The notes below the pieces were generated by a model. The model saw only the letters and a program-made list of their open reading frames with translations, ran no database searches and was not told where the DNA came from. Source: Streptomyces gossypii (GTDB lineage Bacteria; Actinomycetota; Actinomycetes; Streptomycetales; Streptomycetaceae). From it: DNA of 64,000 nucleotides. Of this stretch, positions 49,158 through 58,499 are shown in pieces (the stretch's first letter is position 1; every line of letters starts with the position of its first letter). The stretch covers positions 453,663-517,662 of the forward strand of contig NZ_JAJAGO010000002.1 of assembly GCF_025165795.1 (NCBI RefSeq). The letters run 5' to 3'. The position numbers and the translations under genes are program-made.

Positions 49158-50126
49158 CTACGGGCTGCCTGGTTCGCTTCCGTAGGCGTCGAGCAGCTCC
49201 CGGCTGCGGCGGACCAGCGCCTCCCGTACGGCGTCGGGAGCGAGCACCCGCAGCGGCGTGCCCAGCCTGAGCAGGTAGCCGGCGAGTCCGTCCGCGTCGG
49301 GGCCGCCGACGTCGACGACAGTGGCGTCCGGGCCGTCCGGGCGGTGCGTGCCGACCGTCGGCGGGATCAGGCGCAGTGCCCGGTCCATCGGCAGCGGGAG
49401 GCGGACGGTGACGTAGAGCGCGTAGCCGCTGCGTGCGAGGGTGCGGGAGACGAGGTGCACCGGGTCGGGCGGGTCGGGGAGTTCCGCCGGGTGTCCGGTC
49501 GGGTGTATCTGCGCGACCCGGTCCGCACGGAAGGTGCGCCACTCGCCGCGCTCCGTGTCCCGGGCGACGAAATACCAGCGGCGCCCCGTGTGCACGAGAC
49601 GGTACGGGTCGACCTCCCGCACCGTGGCCTTCCCGTTCCGGTCGCGGTACGACAGGCGGGTGCGCTCGCCCCTGCGGCAGACGGTGGCCAGCTCCAGCAG
49701 CATGCCGGGGGCGATCTGCCGGTCATCAGGTCGTGGGGTGTGGACGAAAGCGTCGTCCAGTTCGCCCAGCCGGGCCGCGACCCGGCGCGGCAGCACCTGC
49801 CGCAGTTTCAGCAGCGCCGAGACCGCCGCCTGGTCGCCGCCGAGGACACCGCTGAGCCCCGCTTCGCGCAGTGCGACGGCGACGGCGAGCGCCTCTTCGT
49901 CATCGAGGACCAGCGGCGGCACGCGGCTGCCGCCGCTGAGGCGGTAGCCGCCCCACGGGCCGGGATCGGACTCGACCCCGTAGCCCAGCTCCCGCAGCCG
50001 GGAGATGTCCCGCCGGACGGTGCGCTCGGTGACTTCCAGGCGCCCGGCCAGCTCTCCGGAGGTCCAGGACGGCCGCGAGGCCAGCAGGGAGGCCAGGCGC
50101 AGCAGGCGGGCGGAGGTGCTGATCAC
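49158..50126 (-). CDS. WYL domain transcriptional regulator (DeoR-type HTH)
   Basis: 322 residues from GTG 50126. An N-terminal HTH_11 (RLLRLASLLASRPSWTSGEL, VTERTVRRDISRLRELGY) is followed by a WYL domain with the diagnostic TGRRWYFVARDTERGEWR, and a C-terminal WCX-like region. The start is close to its -10 and could be leaderless. WYL proteins bind nucleic acids or ligands and often control a divergent gene; here the divergent VOC gene is the likely target. Confidence 0.93.
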   Translation of the reverse strand: MISTSARLLRLASLLASRPSWTSGELAGRLEVTERTVRRDISRLRELGYGVESDPGPWGGYRLSGGSRVPPLVLDDEEALAVAVALREAGLSGVLGGDQAAVSALLKLRQVLPRRVAARLGELDDAFVHTPRPDDRQIAPGMLLELATVCRRGERTRLSYRDRNGKATVREVDPYRLVHTGRRWYFVARDTERGEWRTFRADRVAQIHPTGHPAELPDPPDPVHLVSRTLARSGYALYVTVRLPLPMDRALRLIPPTVGTHRPDGPDATVVDVGGPDADGLAGYLLRLGTPLRVLAPDAVREALVRRSRELLDAYGSEPGSP

Positions 50127-50184
50127 CTTCCTATTGTCCGCTGGACCGGCGACGACCCGGACCGGAACTGTCCGCATCGCGTCG

Positions 50185-50190
50185 TAGCGT
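50185..50190 (+). promoter_or_regulatory. Leaderless -10 of the VOC gene
   Basis: TAGCGT ends 7 nt before the ATG at 50198. No ribosome site precedes the gene, and the WYL regulator is divergent from it. Confidence 0.6.
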
Positions 50191-50197
50191 CCTCCTC

Positions 50198-50584
50198 ATG
50201 AGCACCGGAACCGATTCCGCACCGTCGATCCGCTACGTGGCAGTCACCTTCGACTGCCAGGACCCGGCCGAGATGGCCCGCTTCTACGGCGAAGCCCTCG
50301 GCCTGCCTGTCGCCTACGCGAGCGACGACTTCATCCTTCTCGGCAAGGAGGGCGCCGCCGGGCTGGGGTTCAACCGGCTGACCGACTACCGCCGTCCCAC
50401 CTGGCCCGACCCCGCACAGGAGAAGCAGGCCCACCTGGAGCTGGGTGTCGAGGACCTGGACGTCGCCCAGGCCAGGCTGCTGGGCCTGGGCGCCGCCGAG
50501 CCTTCGTTGCAGCCCGAACCGGACAGGTGGAGGGTCCTGCTGGACCCGGCGGGTCATCCGTTCTGCATCACCACACTGGCCTGA
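50198..50584 (+). CDS. VOC family protein (glyoxalase/bleomycin-resistance fold)
   Basis: 128 residues. Typical VOC pattern: YVAVTFDCQDPAEMARFYGE at the start, HLELGVEDLDVAQARLLGLG in the middle and LLDPAGHPFCITT at the end. Metal-ligand positions are uncertain, so the activity (glyoxalase-like, dioxygenase-like or drug sequestration) is open. Paired with the divergent WYL regulator and followed by a strong hairpin. Confidence 0.9.
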   Translation: MSTGTDSAPSIRYVAVTFDCQDPAEMARFYGEALGLPVAYASDDFILLGKEGAAGLGFNRLTDYRRPTWPDPAQEKQAHLELGVEDLDVAQARLLGLGAAEPSLQPEPDRWRVLLDPAGHPFCITTLA

Positions 50585-50644
50585 GCCCGTCCGGTCCCCG
50601 CCGTCCCTCCCCTGTCGCCCCGTTCCCTCAGCTCCGTTCCGTCA

Positions 50645-50677
50645 GCCGAAGCCCCTGCCGCAGGCAGGGGCTTCGGC
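50645..50677 (+). terminator. 15-bp terminator hairpin
   Basis: The arms 50645-50659 and 50663-50677 (GCCGAAGCCCCTGCC and its complement) pair over GCA, 60 nt after the VOC gene and before the convergent GbsR-like gene. Confidence 0.85.
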
Positions 50678-50737
50678 CGTGCACAGCTACGGAGTCACGC
50701 GGGGGCGACGGCCGCCACGCTCATGAGGCGGGCGTGC

Positions 50738-51349
50738 TCACACGTTGGGCAGGCTCTGGTTCAGCTCGTCGCTGCGCTTGCGCCAGCGCCCCATCATCTC
50801 GGCCATCTCCCGCTGCAGAAAGTCGAAGAACTCGCTGGTCTCCAGGACGCGGCGGCCCTCCGGCGTGTCCAGGCCGAGGCTCTCGGCCCCCGCCCTCAGC
50901 GTGGAGGACCAGCGCCGGATGATCTGGTCACGGGTGGTGAACGTCTCGTACCAGATGTCCTCGTGGAGGCGGTACCGCTCGCGCCGGGAGCCCGGCTCGC
51001 GTTCCCGGCTGATCAGGTGGACCTGGGAGAGGTAGCGGACGGCACCGGAGACGGCGGCCGGGCTGCACTGGAGCCGTTCGGCCAGCTCGGCGGAGCTCAG
51101 CGCGGCCTTGGGTGAGGCGAGCAGGCAGGCGAAGACCCGGGAGGCCATGCGCTGCATGCCCGCTTCGGTGAGGTCTGCCGCGAAGCGTTCGACGAAGGAC
51201 GAGATCCGCGGCCCGTACTCGTCGGAGCCCTCAGGGGTGTGCTCGCGGTGCTCACCCGGCCCGTCCGGTGTGCCCGATGAGTCCGGGCCGCCCGGTGTGA
51301 CCGGATCGCCCGGCGTCGCGTGTGTGTCCTGCCCGTTCCGGTCGCCCAC
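50738..51349 (-). CDS. GbsR/MarR-type transcriptional regulator
   Basis: 203 residues. The first ~45 are Gly/Pro/Asp-rich and probably disordered. The winged helix follows (MASRVFACLLASPKAALSSA, LQCSPAAVSGAVRYLSQ), then a helical tail (FFDFLQREMAEMMGRWRK). It is divergent from an ABC exporter operon and probably represses it. The GTG at 51349 is tentative; an internal start that removes part of the disordered front is possible. Confidence 0.88.
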   Translation of the reverse strand: MGDRNGQDTHATPGDPVTPGGPDSSGTPDGPGEHREHTPEGSDEYGPRISSFVERFAADLTEAGMQRMASRVFACLLASPKAALSSAELAERLQCSPAAVSGAVRYLSQVHLISREREPGSRRERYRLHEDIWYETFTTRDQIIRRWSSTLRAGAESLGLDTPEGRRVLETSEFFDFLQREMAEMMGRWRKRSDELNQSLPNV

Positions 51350-51404
51350 CGTGGTGCATCTCCCCAGCTCAAGCCTGTGTCGCCGATCCTAACGCTTTCA
51401 TAAG

Positions 51405-51433
51405 TTCACAAATTCCTGAAATTAGCGTAGCTT
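51405..51433 (+). promoter_or_regulatory. Leaderless promoter of the ABC transporter operon
   Basis: -35 TTCACA (51405-51410), 17-nt spacer, -10 TAGCTT (51428-51433), then 7 nt to the ATG at 51441. The AT-rich area around the -35 contains imperfect TTCA...TGAA symmetry that could bind the divergent GbsR-like regulator. Confidence 0.75.
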
Positions 51434-51440
51434 CGAAATC

Positions 51441-52463
51441 ATGACCACGGCAACCACAGCCATCTCGGTATCCGGCCTCGTCAAGTCCTTCGGCCGGACC
51501 CGTGCGCTCGACGGCCTCGACCTGCACGTCGGGACGGGAGAGGTGCACGGGTTCCTCGGGCCCAACGGAGCTGGGAAGTCCACCACGATCCGCGTACTGC
51601 TCGGTCTCCTCCGAGCCGACACGGGACAGGCGACGGTCCTCGGGGGAGATCCCTGGCGCGACGCCGTCCAACTGCACCGGCGGCTCGCCTATGTGCCCGG
51701 CGACGTCGAACTCTGGCCCAACCTCACCGGCGGCGAGGCGATCGACCTGCTCTCCCGGCTGCGCGGCGGCCTGGACAAGAGCCGCCGCGATGAGCTGATC
51801 GAGCGTTTCGACCTCGACCCCACGAAGAAGGGCCGTACCTACTCCAAGGGCAACCGGCAGAAGGTCGCGATCGTCGCCGCGCTCGCCTCCGACGCCGAGC
51901 TGCTGCTGCTGGACGAGCCCACCGCCGGTCTCGACCCGCTGATGGAGGTGATCTTCCAGGACGTCATCCTGCAGGCCAGGGCGGCAGGCAAGACGGTGCT
52001 GCTGTCCAGCCACATCCTGGCCCAGGTCGAGAAACTGTGCGACCGGGTGAGCATCGTGCGGCTCGGCCAGGTCGTCCAGTCGGGCACCCTCAGCGAGATG
52101 CGGCACCTGACCCGTACGGCGATCGAGGCCGAGACCGAACGGCCGGTCACCGGGCTGGAGTCACTCCCCGGAGTGCACGACGTACAGCACGCGGACGGAC
52201 GGGTGCGGTTCGCCGTCGACGGCGCGCATCTGGACGGCGCGATGCGCAAGCTGCTCGAGAGCGGTGTGCGCAGCCTGCTGAGTCACCCGCCGACGCTGGA
52301 GGAGCTGATGCTGCGCCATTACGGGGATGTCCTGGGCGCGAACGGCGCAAACGGCGCGACCCGTGCAGGCGCTGACGGCGCGAAGCCCGTGCCGGAAACC
52401 TCCGCGACCTCCGCGGTCTCCGCAACCTCGGAAGCCTCGGATTCCTCGGAAGCGCAGCGATGA
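51441..52463 (+). CDS. ABC transporter ATP-binding protein
   Basis: 340 residues. Walker [11 protein letters not shown], signature [11 protein letters not shown] (variant of LSGGQ), Walker [13 protein letters not shown] and the switch His in SSHIL are all present. About 225 residues of NBD are followed by a C-terminal extension ending in an Ala/Ser/Thr-rich tail. With the downstream permease it forms an ABC-2 exporter of the polyketide/tetronasin-resistance kind. Leaderless and divergent from the regulator. Confidence 0.95.
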   Translation: MTTATTAISVSGLVKSFGRTRALDGLDLHVGTGEVHGFLGPNGAGKSTTIRVLLGLLRADTGQATVLGGDPWRDAVQLHRRLAYVPGDVELWPNLTGGEAIDLLSRLRGGLDKSRRDELIERFDLDPTKKGRTYSKGNRQKVAIVAALASDAELLLLDEPTAGLDPLMEVIFQDVILQARAAGKTVLLSSHILAQVEKLCDRVSIVRLGQVVQSGTLSEMRHLTRTAIEAETERPVTGLESLPGVHDVQHADGRVRFAVDGAHLDGAMRKLLESGVRSLLSHPPTLEELMLRHYGDVLGANGANGATRAGADGAKPVPETSATSAVSATSEASDSSEAQR

Positions 52464-54124
52464 GCGCCGCCACCGCGACCAAGACAGCCATACCGCCGAG
52501 CGGCGGAGGGCTCTCCCGCGAGAGCCACCCGCTGGCCGGGACCGGCACCCTGCTCCGCTTCAATCTCCGCCGCGACCGCGTCCGTCTCCCTGTCTGGATC
52601 GGCGCCCTCTTCCTCGGCACGCTCAGCACGCTCTCCAGCACCGTCTCCCAGTATCCGGAGGCGGAGGACCGCAGGTCGGCCGCCGGAAGTCTCGACAGTC
52701 CGGCCGGGCTGGCCATGACCGGCCCCGGTCACTATCTGGACGACTACAACTACGGCTCCATGCTGAGCCATCAGATGCTCGGCTTCATGGCCGTCCTGGT
52801 GGGCCTGATGAGCGTGCTGATCGTCGCCCGGCACACCCGTACCGAGGAGGAGACCGGCCGCGCCGAACTGGTCCGCGCCACGGTCGTCGGACGGCACGCG
52901 CATCTCACGGCCGCGCTGGTCACCGCCGCCCTCGCCAACCTCGCGCTGGGCCTGCTCATCGCCGTGGGCGTCGGCGGACAGGGCACCGAGGGCGTCAACT
53001 GGGGCGGCTCACTGCTGTACGGCGCCGTGCACACGATGGCGGGCCTCGTCTTCGCCGCCGTCGCCGCGATCACGGTCCAGATCAGCCAGTACGCACGCGG
53101 CGCCTCCGGCATGGCGCTCGCGGTGATCGGCGTGGCGTACGCGCTGCGCGCCGCCGGGGACGTCGGCAACGGCGTGCTCTCCTGGCTCTCCCCGATCGGC
53201 TGGGCCCAGCGGACCTATCCGTATGTCGACGACCGCTGGTGGCCGGTGCTGCTGGGGCTCGCGCTGGCCGCCGTCGCGACGGTCGTCGCGTACCGGCTGA
53301 GCACCCTGCGCGACGTCGGCGGCAGCCTGCGGGCCACGCGCCTGGGCAGCCCGGTCGCCTCGGCCGCCCTTACCCGTCCGATCGGCTTCGCGCTGCGGCT
53401 GCACCGGGGCATGCTGGCCGGGTTCGGCGCCGGACTGCTCCTGATGGGCGTCATGTACGGCTCAATCCTCGGTGACGCCGAAGAGATGATCGAGGACGTC
53501 GACGAGTTGCGGGAGGCGGTCGAGAAGATCGGCGGCGCCACGATCGCCGAGTCCTTCGCCTCGACCGTCATGATCGTGATCGCGGTCGTCGCGGCGGTGT
53601 ACGTGGTGATGGCGACGCTGCGTCCGCAGTCAGAGGAGACCGCCGGGCGTGCCGAACCGCTGCTGGCGACCGGGCTGTCCCGCACCTGCTGGGTGGCGAG
53701 CCATCTCGCCGTCGCCATGGGGGGCGGGGTCGCGATCCTCTTCCTCACCGGTCTCGGCTTCGGCATCTCGGGCGCGGTGGCCACCGGGGACGGCGGCCTC
53801 TTCCTCGACCTGCTGATCGCGCCGCTCGCCTACGCCCCCGCGCTGTGGGTGACGGCGGGCATCACGGTGACGCTCTTCGGCTGGCTGCCCCGGATCACGG
53901 CAGTTGCCTGGATCGTGCCGGTGTACGCCTTCCTCGTCGGCTACCTCGGGCAGATCCTGGACTTCCCGGACTGGCTGAACAACCTCTCCCCGTTCGGTCA
54001 TGTGGCGAAGCTGCCCGCGGAGGCCATGGAGTGGACCCCGGCGCTCATCCTCACCGCGCTTGCGGCGGCCCTGGTGGCGCTGGGGCTGGCGGGCTTCCGG
54101 CGGCGGGACTTGGAGACCAAGTAA
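52460..54124 (+). CDS. ABC-2 type exporter permease
   Basis: 554 residues, ATGA overlap with the ATPase gene. About 12 membrane helices in two halves (near 45-305 and 325-545), the layout of duplicated permeases that export polyketide-like antibiotics or lipids. An N-terminal Ser/Gly segment precedes the first helix and the end reads [14 protein letters not shown]. Substrate unknown. Confidence 0.92.
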   Translation: MSAATATKTAIPPSGGGLSRESHPLAGTGTLLRFNLRRDRVRLPVWIGALFLGTLSTLSSTVSQYPEAEDRRSAAGSLDSPAGLAMTGPGHYLDDYNYGSMLSHQMLGFMAVLVGLMSVLIVARHTRTEEETGRAELVRATVVGRHAHLTAALVTAALANLALGLLIAVGVGGQGTEGVNWGGSLLYGAVHTMAGLVFAAVAAITVQISQYARGASGMALAVIGVAYALRAAGDVGNGVLSWLSPIGWAQRTYPYVDDRWWPVLLGLALAAVATVVAYRLSTLRDVGGSLRATRLGSPVASAALTRPIGFALRLHRGMLAGFGAGLLLMGVMYGSILGDAEEMIEDVDELREAVEKIGGATIAESFASTVMIVIAVVAAVYVVMATLRPQSEETAGRAEPLLATGLSRTCWVASHLAVAMGGGVAILFLTGLGFGISGAVATGDGGLFLDLLIAPLAYAPALWVTAGITVTLFGWLPRITAVAWIVPVYAFLVGYLGQILDFPDWLNNLSPFGHVAKLPAEAMEWTPALILTALAAALVALGLAGFRRRDLETK

Positions 54125-54281
54125 GGCGCGGGGAGCGGCCGGGGCTGCTGCCCCGGCCGTCCCTGGTTCCTGGGCGGGGGCCGGGAGGCTCCCGCAGACT
54201 CGTCCTCGGATGGCGCAGAGGGCCCACCCGATAGGCGGCACCGTACGTGCGGTGGGCGGACCGCGCTGCTCGCATGAGGGC

Positions 54282-55163
54282 ATGACTTCGCCGACGCAAC
54301 CGGGTAGACGTGACAGACCGGGTAGACCGGGTAGACCAGACAGACCGGACGGAACACGAGAACCCGGCGGACTCCGTGCCCGCTGCCTCACCGCTGCCGC
54401 CGGGAGGGCGGGCGTCGTGGCGGCTGCCGCAGTCGTGCTCGGATTCGCCACCCCCGCTCCCGTCTCTGCCGCCCAGACTGAGAACGGTAGTTCGGCTTCG
54501 GGAGGGAGGCTGACCCTCACTCCGGCCTCCGCCGCCGCCTGGGAATCGGTGACCGTGCGCGCCGCCTGCGCGGCCGGATCCGGGCACGGCAAGGTCTCCT
54601 CGCCCGCCTTCCGGAACCCGGCCACACTGCGGCCCGGACCCGGCGGCGCGGCCGTCGCGGACGCGGTCGTACGGCCCGGACTCCTGGCCGGCGAACGCTA
54701 TGCCGTCACCGCGGACTGCCGGGGAGCCGAGCCCCTCACCGCCTGGTTCGTGCACACGGGCGGCGGCGGAGCCGGTACCGCGCCCGCCGTCGGCCTGCCG
54801 AGCGACGTGACGGAAAGTCAGACCGGGGGCCTCGCCCAGCAGGAGGACGACGGCCCCGGAGTCGGCAGAGCGGCGCTGGCGATCGGCGGCGGCCTGGCCA
54901 CGGCGGGGCTGGCGGGCTACGTGCTCACACTGCGGGGGCGTCCGGCCCGCCCGTCGGGCAGCGGACCGCACGGGTCACGCCTGCCGTGCCGGGCACGTCG
55001 ACCACATCTGGCACCTCGACCACATCTGGCACACCCCTCCGTCAGATCGCTCAGAGCTGTCAGAGCGCCCCGGGCGCTCTGGGCAGACGGCCGGACGACG
55101 GTCTCTTCGGGGGCTTCGGTCTCTTCGGGGGCCGGGAGTCCGGCAGGCCGCGGGCGAGGCTGA
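54282..55163 (+). CDS. Exported membrane-anchored protein linked to a sortase-like gene
   Basis: 293 residues from ATG 54282. A basic Arg/Pro/Asp N terminus leads to a signal-peptide-like helix (VVAAAAVVLGFATPAPVSAA). An extracytoplasmic domain with SVTVRAACAAGSGHGKVSSP follows, then a second helix near 200-220 (ALAIGGGLATAGLAGYVLTL). The last 70 residues after it are Arg/Pro/Ser-rich with a short DNA repeat (ACCACATCTGGCAC twice near 55000). No LPXTG motif is seen. It precedes the sortase-like gene by 4 nt, so the pair is co-expressed. Confidence 0.75.
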   Translation: MTSPTQPGRRDRPGRPGRPDRPDGTREPGGLRARCLTAAAGRAGVVAAAAVVLGFATPAPVSAAQTENGSSASGGRLTLTPASAAAWESVTVRAACAAGSGHGKVSSPAFRNPATLRPGPGGAAVADAVVRPGLLAGERYAVTADCRGAEPLTAWFVHTGGGGAGTAPAVGLPSDVTESQTGGLAQQEDDGPGVGRAALAIGGGLATAGLAGYVLTLRGRPARPSGSGPHGSRLPCRARRPHLAPRPHLAHPSVRSLRAVRAPRALWADGRTTVSSGASVSSGAGSPAGRGRG

Positions 55164-55167
55164 TCCG

Positions 55168-55863
55168 ATGCCCACCCGCCACGAACGCCTCTCGCTGCGC
55201 GGCCGCCGCCTGGAAGCCGCGGCGCTGGTCGGCTCCGTACTGCTGACGGTCCTCCTCTGCCGGCTGGCCCCGGCCGAGGCGGAGCGCGGCGCGGTGGCCA
55301 GCGACCGCGGCGTCTCGTACGCGGCGACAGGCGCACGGTCCGACGCGGTCAGCGGCGAGCGTGCAGCCGAGGGGCTTCCCCGTTCCGCCCCCACGCGGCT
55401 GCGCATCGCCCGTACGGACACGGACGTCCGGGTGACGGACGTCGCCGGAGTGCCGGGAGAGGGCGGCCCGCCGGAGCCGGTCAGGGCGGCAGCCGGCCGG
55501 GTGGTCTGGTACCGGGGCGGCCCGTCACCGGGCGAGCCGGGCCCGGCGCTGCTCGCCGGGCCGTTGGGCACCCGCGGCGGCCGGGCCGCCCTCGCCGGTC
55601 TGGGCGGACTGCGCCGGGGCGCCGTCATCGACATCTGGCGCTCGGACGGCAGCCTGGCACGCTTCGTCGTCGACAGGGTCACCCGGTACGGTGCGCCGCG
55701 CCCGGGGACCGCGGGCGTCGGCCGCGGCGGCGGCCGCTTCCCGGGCGAAGAGGTGTACGGCGGCACCGAGCGGCCCGAACTGCGCCTGATCGGCCGCGCG
55801 GACGCCGCCACCGACGGAGCGGGCGTGGTGATCTTCGCCCACCTCACCGCCACCCCGGCGTAG
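55168..55863 (+). CDS. Class F sortase-like protein lacking catalytic residues
   Basis: 231 residues from ATG 55168. A hydrophobic N-terminal anchor (about 15-35) is followed by the class F sortase domain: VVWYRGG, LRRGAVIDIWRSDGSLARFV, and FPGEEVYGGTERPELRLIG. In active enzymes this region has GHVD with the catalytic His and LITC with the Cys; here the positions read GPLG and LIGR, and the Arg near the end is also missing. It should therefore not act as a transpeptidase. It may bind or present its substrate-like neighbour. Confidence 0.82.
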   Translation: MPTRHERLSLRGRRLEAAALVGSVLLTVLLCRLAPAEAERGAVASDRGVSYAATGARSDAVSGERAAEGLPRSAPTRLRIARTDTDVRVTDVAGVPGEGGPPEPVRAAAGRVVWYRGGPSPGEPGPALLAGPLGTRGGRAALAGLGGLRRGAVIDIWRSDGSLARFVVDRVTRYGAPRPGTAGVGRGGGRFPGEEVYGGTERPELRLIGRADAATDGAGVVIFAHLTATPA

Positions 55864-55881
55864 GGCCTGCCCGGCCGGTCT

Positions 55882-55924
55882 CCTCGCGGCTGCGGCGGCG
55901 AATCCTTCCGCCGCAGCCGCGAGG
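55882..55924. terminator. 17-bp bidirectional terminator
   Basis: CCTCGCGGCTGCGGCGG (55882-55898) pairs with 55908-55924 across a 9-nt loop, midway between the converging sortase-like and methyltransferase genes. Confidence 0.9.
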
Positions 55925-55931
55925 CGCGCTG

Positions 55932-56762
55932 TCACCCCACGTCGCACACGATCTCGCCGTGCAGGACGGAGAACCAGCCGTCCTCGTCCGCGCCCCACTC
56001 CCGCCAGCCGTCGGCGATGCGGTGCAGCTGCGCCTCGTCCGCGTGCCCGCCGCCGACCGCGCGGCGTGCGTACTCGGAGGCGACGGTGCGCTCCGCCCAC
56101 AGCCCGCTCCACCAGGCGCGGTCCTCGGGGGAGTGGAAGCACCAGGTGGCCGTGGTGACGGTGCGGGGGGCACAGCCCGCGCGGCGTGCCCAGGCGTGCA
56201 GTCGGCGCCCGGCGTCCGGTTCTCCGCCGTTGGCGCGGGCGACGCGTCGGTAGAGGCTGAGCCATTCGTCGAGTGCGGGTATCCGGGGGTACCAGGTCAT
56301 GGCGCCGTAGTCGGAGTCGCGGGCCGCGAGGACGCCGCCCGGACGGCACACCCGCCGCATCTCCTCCAGCGCGCGCACCGGGTCGCCCACGTGCTGGAGC
56401 AGTTGGTGCGCGTGGACGACGTCGAAGGTGTCGTCGGGGAAGTCCAGCGCGTGCACATCGGCGGTCGTGAACCGGAGGTTGTCCAGACGCCGTTCGGCGG
56501 CGACGGCGCGGGCCGGACCGAGGATGCTTTCGGCCGCGTCCACACCTGTCACCTCGCCGCCCGGTGCGACGGCGGCGGCCAGGTCGGCGGTCACGGTGCC
56601 GGGCCCGCAGCCCACGTCCAGCACGGCCTGTCCCGCCCGTAGTTCGGGCAGCAGGTAGGCGGCGGAGTTGGCGGCCGTACGCCAGCGGTGCGAGCGCAGC
56701 ACGGAGTCGTGGTGCCCGTGGGTGTACACGGCGGACTGGGGGCCCCGGGAATCGTCGGACAT
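55932..56762 (-). CDS. SAM-dependent methyltransferase (class I)
   Basis: 276 residues from ATG 56762. Motif I is VLDVGCGPGTVTADLA, followed by VTGVDAAESIL, DTFDVVHAHQLLQHVGDPV and RPGGVLAARD. The substrate domain is unassigned; it resembles UbiE/arsenite-type small-molecule methyltransferases. A -10 (TACGCT) lies 6 nt before the ATG, so the message is probably leaderless. Confidence 0.92.
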   Translation of the reverse strand: MSDDSRGPQSAVYTHGHHDSVLRSHRWRTAANSAAYLLPELRAGQAVLDVGCGPGTVTADLAAAVAPGGEVTGVDAAESILGPARAVAAERRLDNLRFTTADVHALDFPDDTFDVVHAHQLLQHVGDPVRALEEMRRVCRPGGVLAARDSDYGAMTWYPRIPALDEWLSLYRRVARANGGEPDAGRRLHAWARRAGCAPRTVTTATWCFHSPEDRAWWSGLWAERTVASEYARRAVGGGHADEAQLHRIADGWREWGADEDGWFSVLHGEIVCDVG

Positions 56763-56768
56763 GGCGGG

Positions 56769-56774
56769 AGCGTA
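56769..56774 (-). promoter_or_regulatory. Leaderless promoter of the methyltransferase gene
   Basis: TACGCT on the minus strand ends 6 nt from the ATG. TTGCTC 18 nt further upstream is a plausible -35. Confidence 0.6.
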
Positions 56775-56939
56775 GGCATGGGTCCACATCTTGAGCAAAA
56801 CCGTCTCGCTATACGAACATATCCGGACGACGAGGTGCGACTCGGCGTGCACGCGCAGGACTTCTCCGGGAACCCGCACTCGGCGTCGCAGGGCTGTGCG
56901 AGGCTGGCAGCCGGTCACGACACAGGGGGTCCGGTCAGC

Positions 56940-58319
56940 ATGGAGCTTGCCAAGGGAGCGAACGCACCGCTCGCCGGTGCGCAGGTCACGGTGGAGCTGT
57001 CGTACGCGGGCACCACGGTGGATCTCAGCGCGCTGCTCGTCGGGCCGGGCGGCAAGGTCCGGTCGGACGGCGACATGGTGTTCTACAACCAGCAGTCGGC
57101 CGAGGCCGGTGCGGTCCGGTATGCGGCGGGGAAATCGGATCACGCCGCACGGATCGTGATCGAGCCCGGCGCCCTGCCCCCCGCCGTGGACCGCGTGGTG
57201 CTGGTGGGGAGCTGCGACCCGAATGGCGCGGGGCAGACCTTCGCTCAGGTGCGGGAGGTCTCCGCGCGGGCCTGCCAGACGGGACGCGAGCCGCTGGTGT
57301 TCACGCTGCCGCCGCTGACCGAGGGCGAGCGTGCGGTGCTGCTGGTGGAGGTCTACCGCCGGGGAGACGGGTGGAAGGTCAGGGCCGTGGGGCAGGGGTA
57401 CCGGGACGGGCTCGCCGGTCTGGCCAGGGACTTCGGCGTGACGGTTGACGACGAGCCGGAGCCCGCCCCGGCACCTGCCCCCGCGCCCGCCGCCGCCCCC
57501 GCGCCCGCCCCAGCCCCGGCTCCGGCCCCGGCAGCGCCCGTCCCGTCGGCGCCCCCGGCTCCCGCGCCCGCTCCTGTGGCCGCAGCTCCCGTCCCAGCGC
57601 CAGCCCCAGCCACCGCCGTCCCGGCGAACCTGGTCAAGGCCCCGCTGGGCAGCATCAGTCTGGAGAAGGGCGGCCAGGCGTCCATCAGCCTGGACAAGGG
57701 AGACCGTGCACTGGTGGTCACCGCTGCCCTCGAATGGGACGGCGGCAGCGACCAGCGGCGGAAGCGCGGCGCCGACCTCGACCTCTATGCCCTGTTCATA
57801 CCGGCCGCCGAGGCGCTCCGCGGCTCCTTGATACCCGGAACGCTCGTCAAGAAGGGCCACATGACGCAGCCGGGCGGGAAGAGGGCGTCGAATACGGACT
57901 ACGCCGTCTACTACAAGCGTCTCGGCTCCCTCACCGAACCGCCGTACATCCAGCTCGACGGAGACGCACGTGACCCGGGCTGCGAGACGATCCGCATCAC
58001 CCACGCCGACCAGCACGGCTACGTACTGCTGTGCGCGTACTCGGCGGTGGGGAACGGGCTGGGCTCGTTCCGCAGTTTCGGTGCGAAGGCGGTGGTCAGC
58101 GACGGGCGGGGTTCCACCGTCACCGCCCCGCTCTACGAGAACACCAAGACCCGGTACTGGGTGGCGCTCGCGCTGATCGACTTCGGTGATCCGGGCGGCG
58201 TGGCGATCCGCCATATCGAGGCGTACAGCGGCCGGATGACCGAACGCCGTCCCGTGCTCCACCTCGACGGAACGATCGAGATGAACGCAGGCCCCGCGGA
58301 GTTCAAGCGCCCGGGCTGA
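56940..58319 (+). CDS. Double TerD-domain protein with Ala/Pro linker
   Basis: 459 residues from ATG 56940 with AGGGGG upstream. The first TerD-like domain spans about 1-175 (MELAKGANAPLAGAQVTVEL, FYNQQSAEAG, RVVLVGSC). About 55 residues of (Ala-Pro)n follow. The second, longer TerD-like domain (about 235-459) has ISLEKGGQASISLDKGD and GADLDLYALFIP with the acidic residues that bind calcium in TerD. Such proteins belong to the tellurium-resistance/stress (Ter) network. A TerY triad lies 41 kb away in this window, which may or may not be connected. Confidence 0.88.
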   Translation: MELAKGANAPLAGAQVTVELSYAGTTVDLSALLVGPGGKVRSDGDMVFYNQQSAEAGAVRYAAGKSDHAARIVIEPGALPPAVDRVVLVGSCDPNGAGQTFAQVREVSARACQTGREPLVFTLPPLTEGERAVLLVEVYRRGDGWKVRAVGQGYRDGLAGLARDFGVTVDDEPEPAPAPAPAPAAAPAPAPAPAPAPAAPVPSAPPAPAPAPVAAAPVPAPAPATAVPANLVKAPLGSISLEKGGQASISLDKGDRALVVTAALEWDGGSDQRRKRGADLDLYALFIPAAEALRGSLIPGTLVKKGHMTQPGGKRASNTDYAVYYKRLGSLTEPPYIQLDGDARDPGCETIRITHADQHGYVLLCAYSAVGNGLGSFRSFGAKAVVSDGRGSTVTAPLYENTKTRYWVALALIDFGDPGGVAIRHIEAYSGRMTERRPVLHLDGTIEMNAGPAEFKRPG

Positions 58320-58346
58320 GGTCACCGCTTCCGGCGGGGGCTCAGG

Positions 58347-58499
58347 TAGTGTGGGCGGCTCCAGCAGTGGACGGACGAGGAAAAGAGGGGGTGAGACCCA
58401 TTACCGCGGTAGCAGGCTGGGTGCTCTCACCTCTTGGTCGTACGGCCCTTCGGGCGTAGCCGATCGCGAGAGTGCCCTTCGGTATCCGAAAGGCTCCTC
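58347..58499 (+). promoter_or_regulatory. Structured 5' leader of the glutamine-methyltransferase gene
   Basis: TAGTGT (58347-58352) is a possible -10. The following ~140 nt fold into three stems: GGTGAGA/TCTCACC (58390-58396 with 58425-58431) extended inside by CCCA/TGGG; a TACGGCCC/GGGCGTA stem closed by TTCG (58441-58457); and CCTTCGG/CCGAAAGG (58476-58493), which hides the ribosome site GAAAGG. This suggests translational control by a riboswitch or attenuator, but I recognise no known class. Confidence 0.5.

Noticed and set aside
58385-58460. T-box or other known riboswitch in the leader of the PrmC-like gene
   Set aside because: ATTACCGCGGTAGC superficially recalls the T-box sequence, but the invariant TGGNACCGCG and specifier stem are not present.
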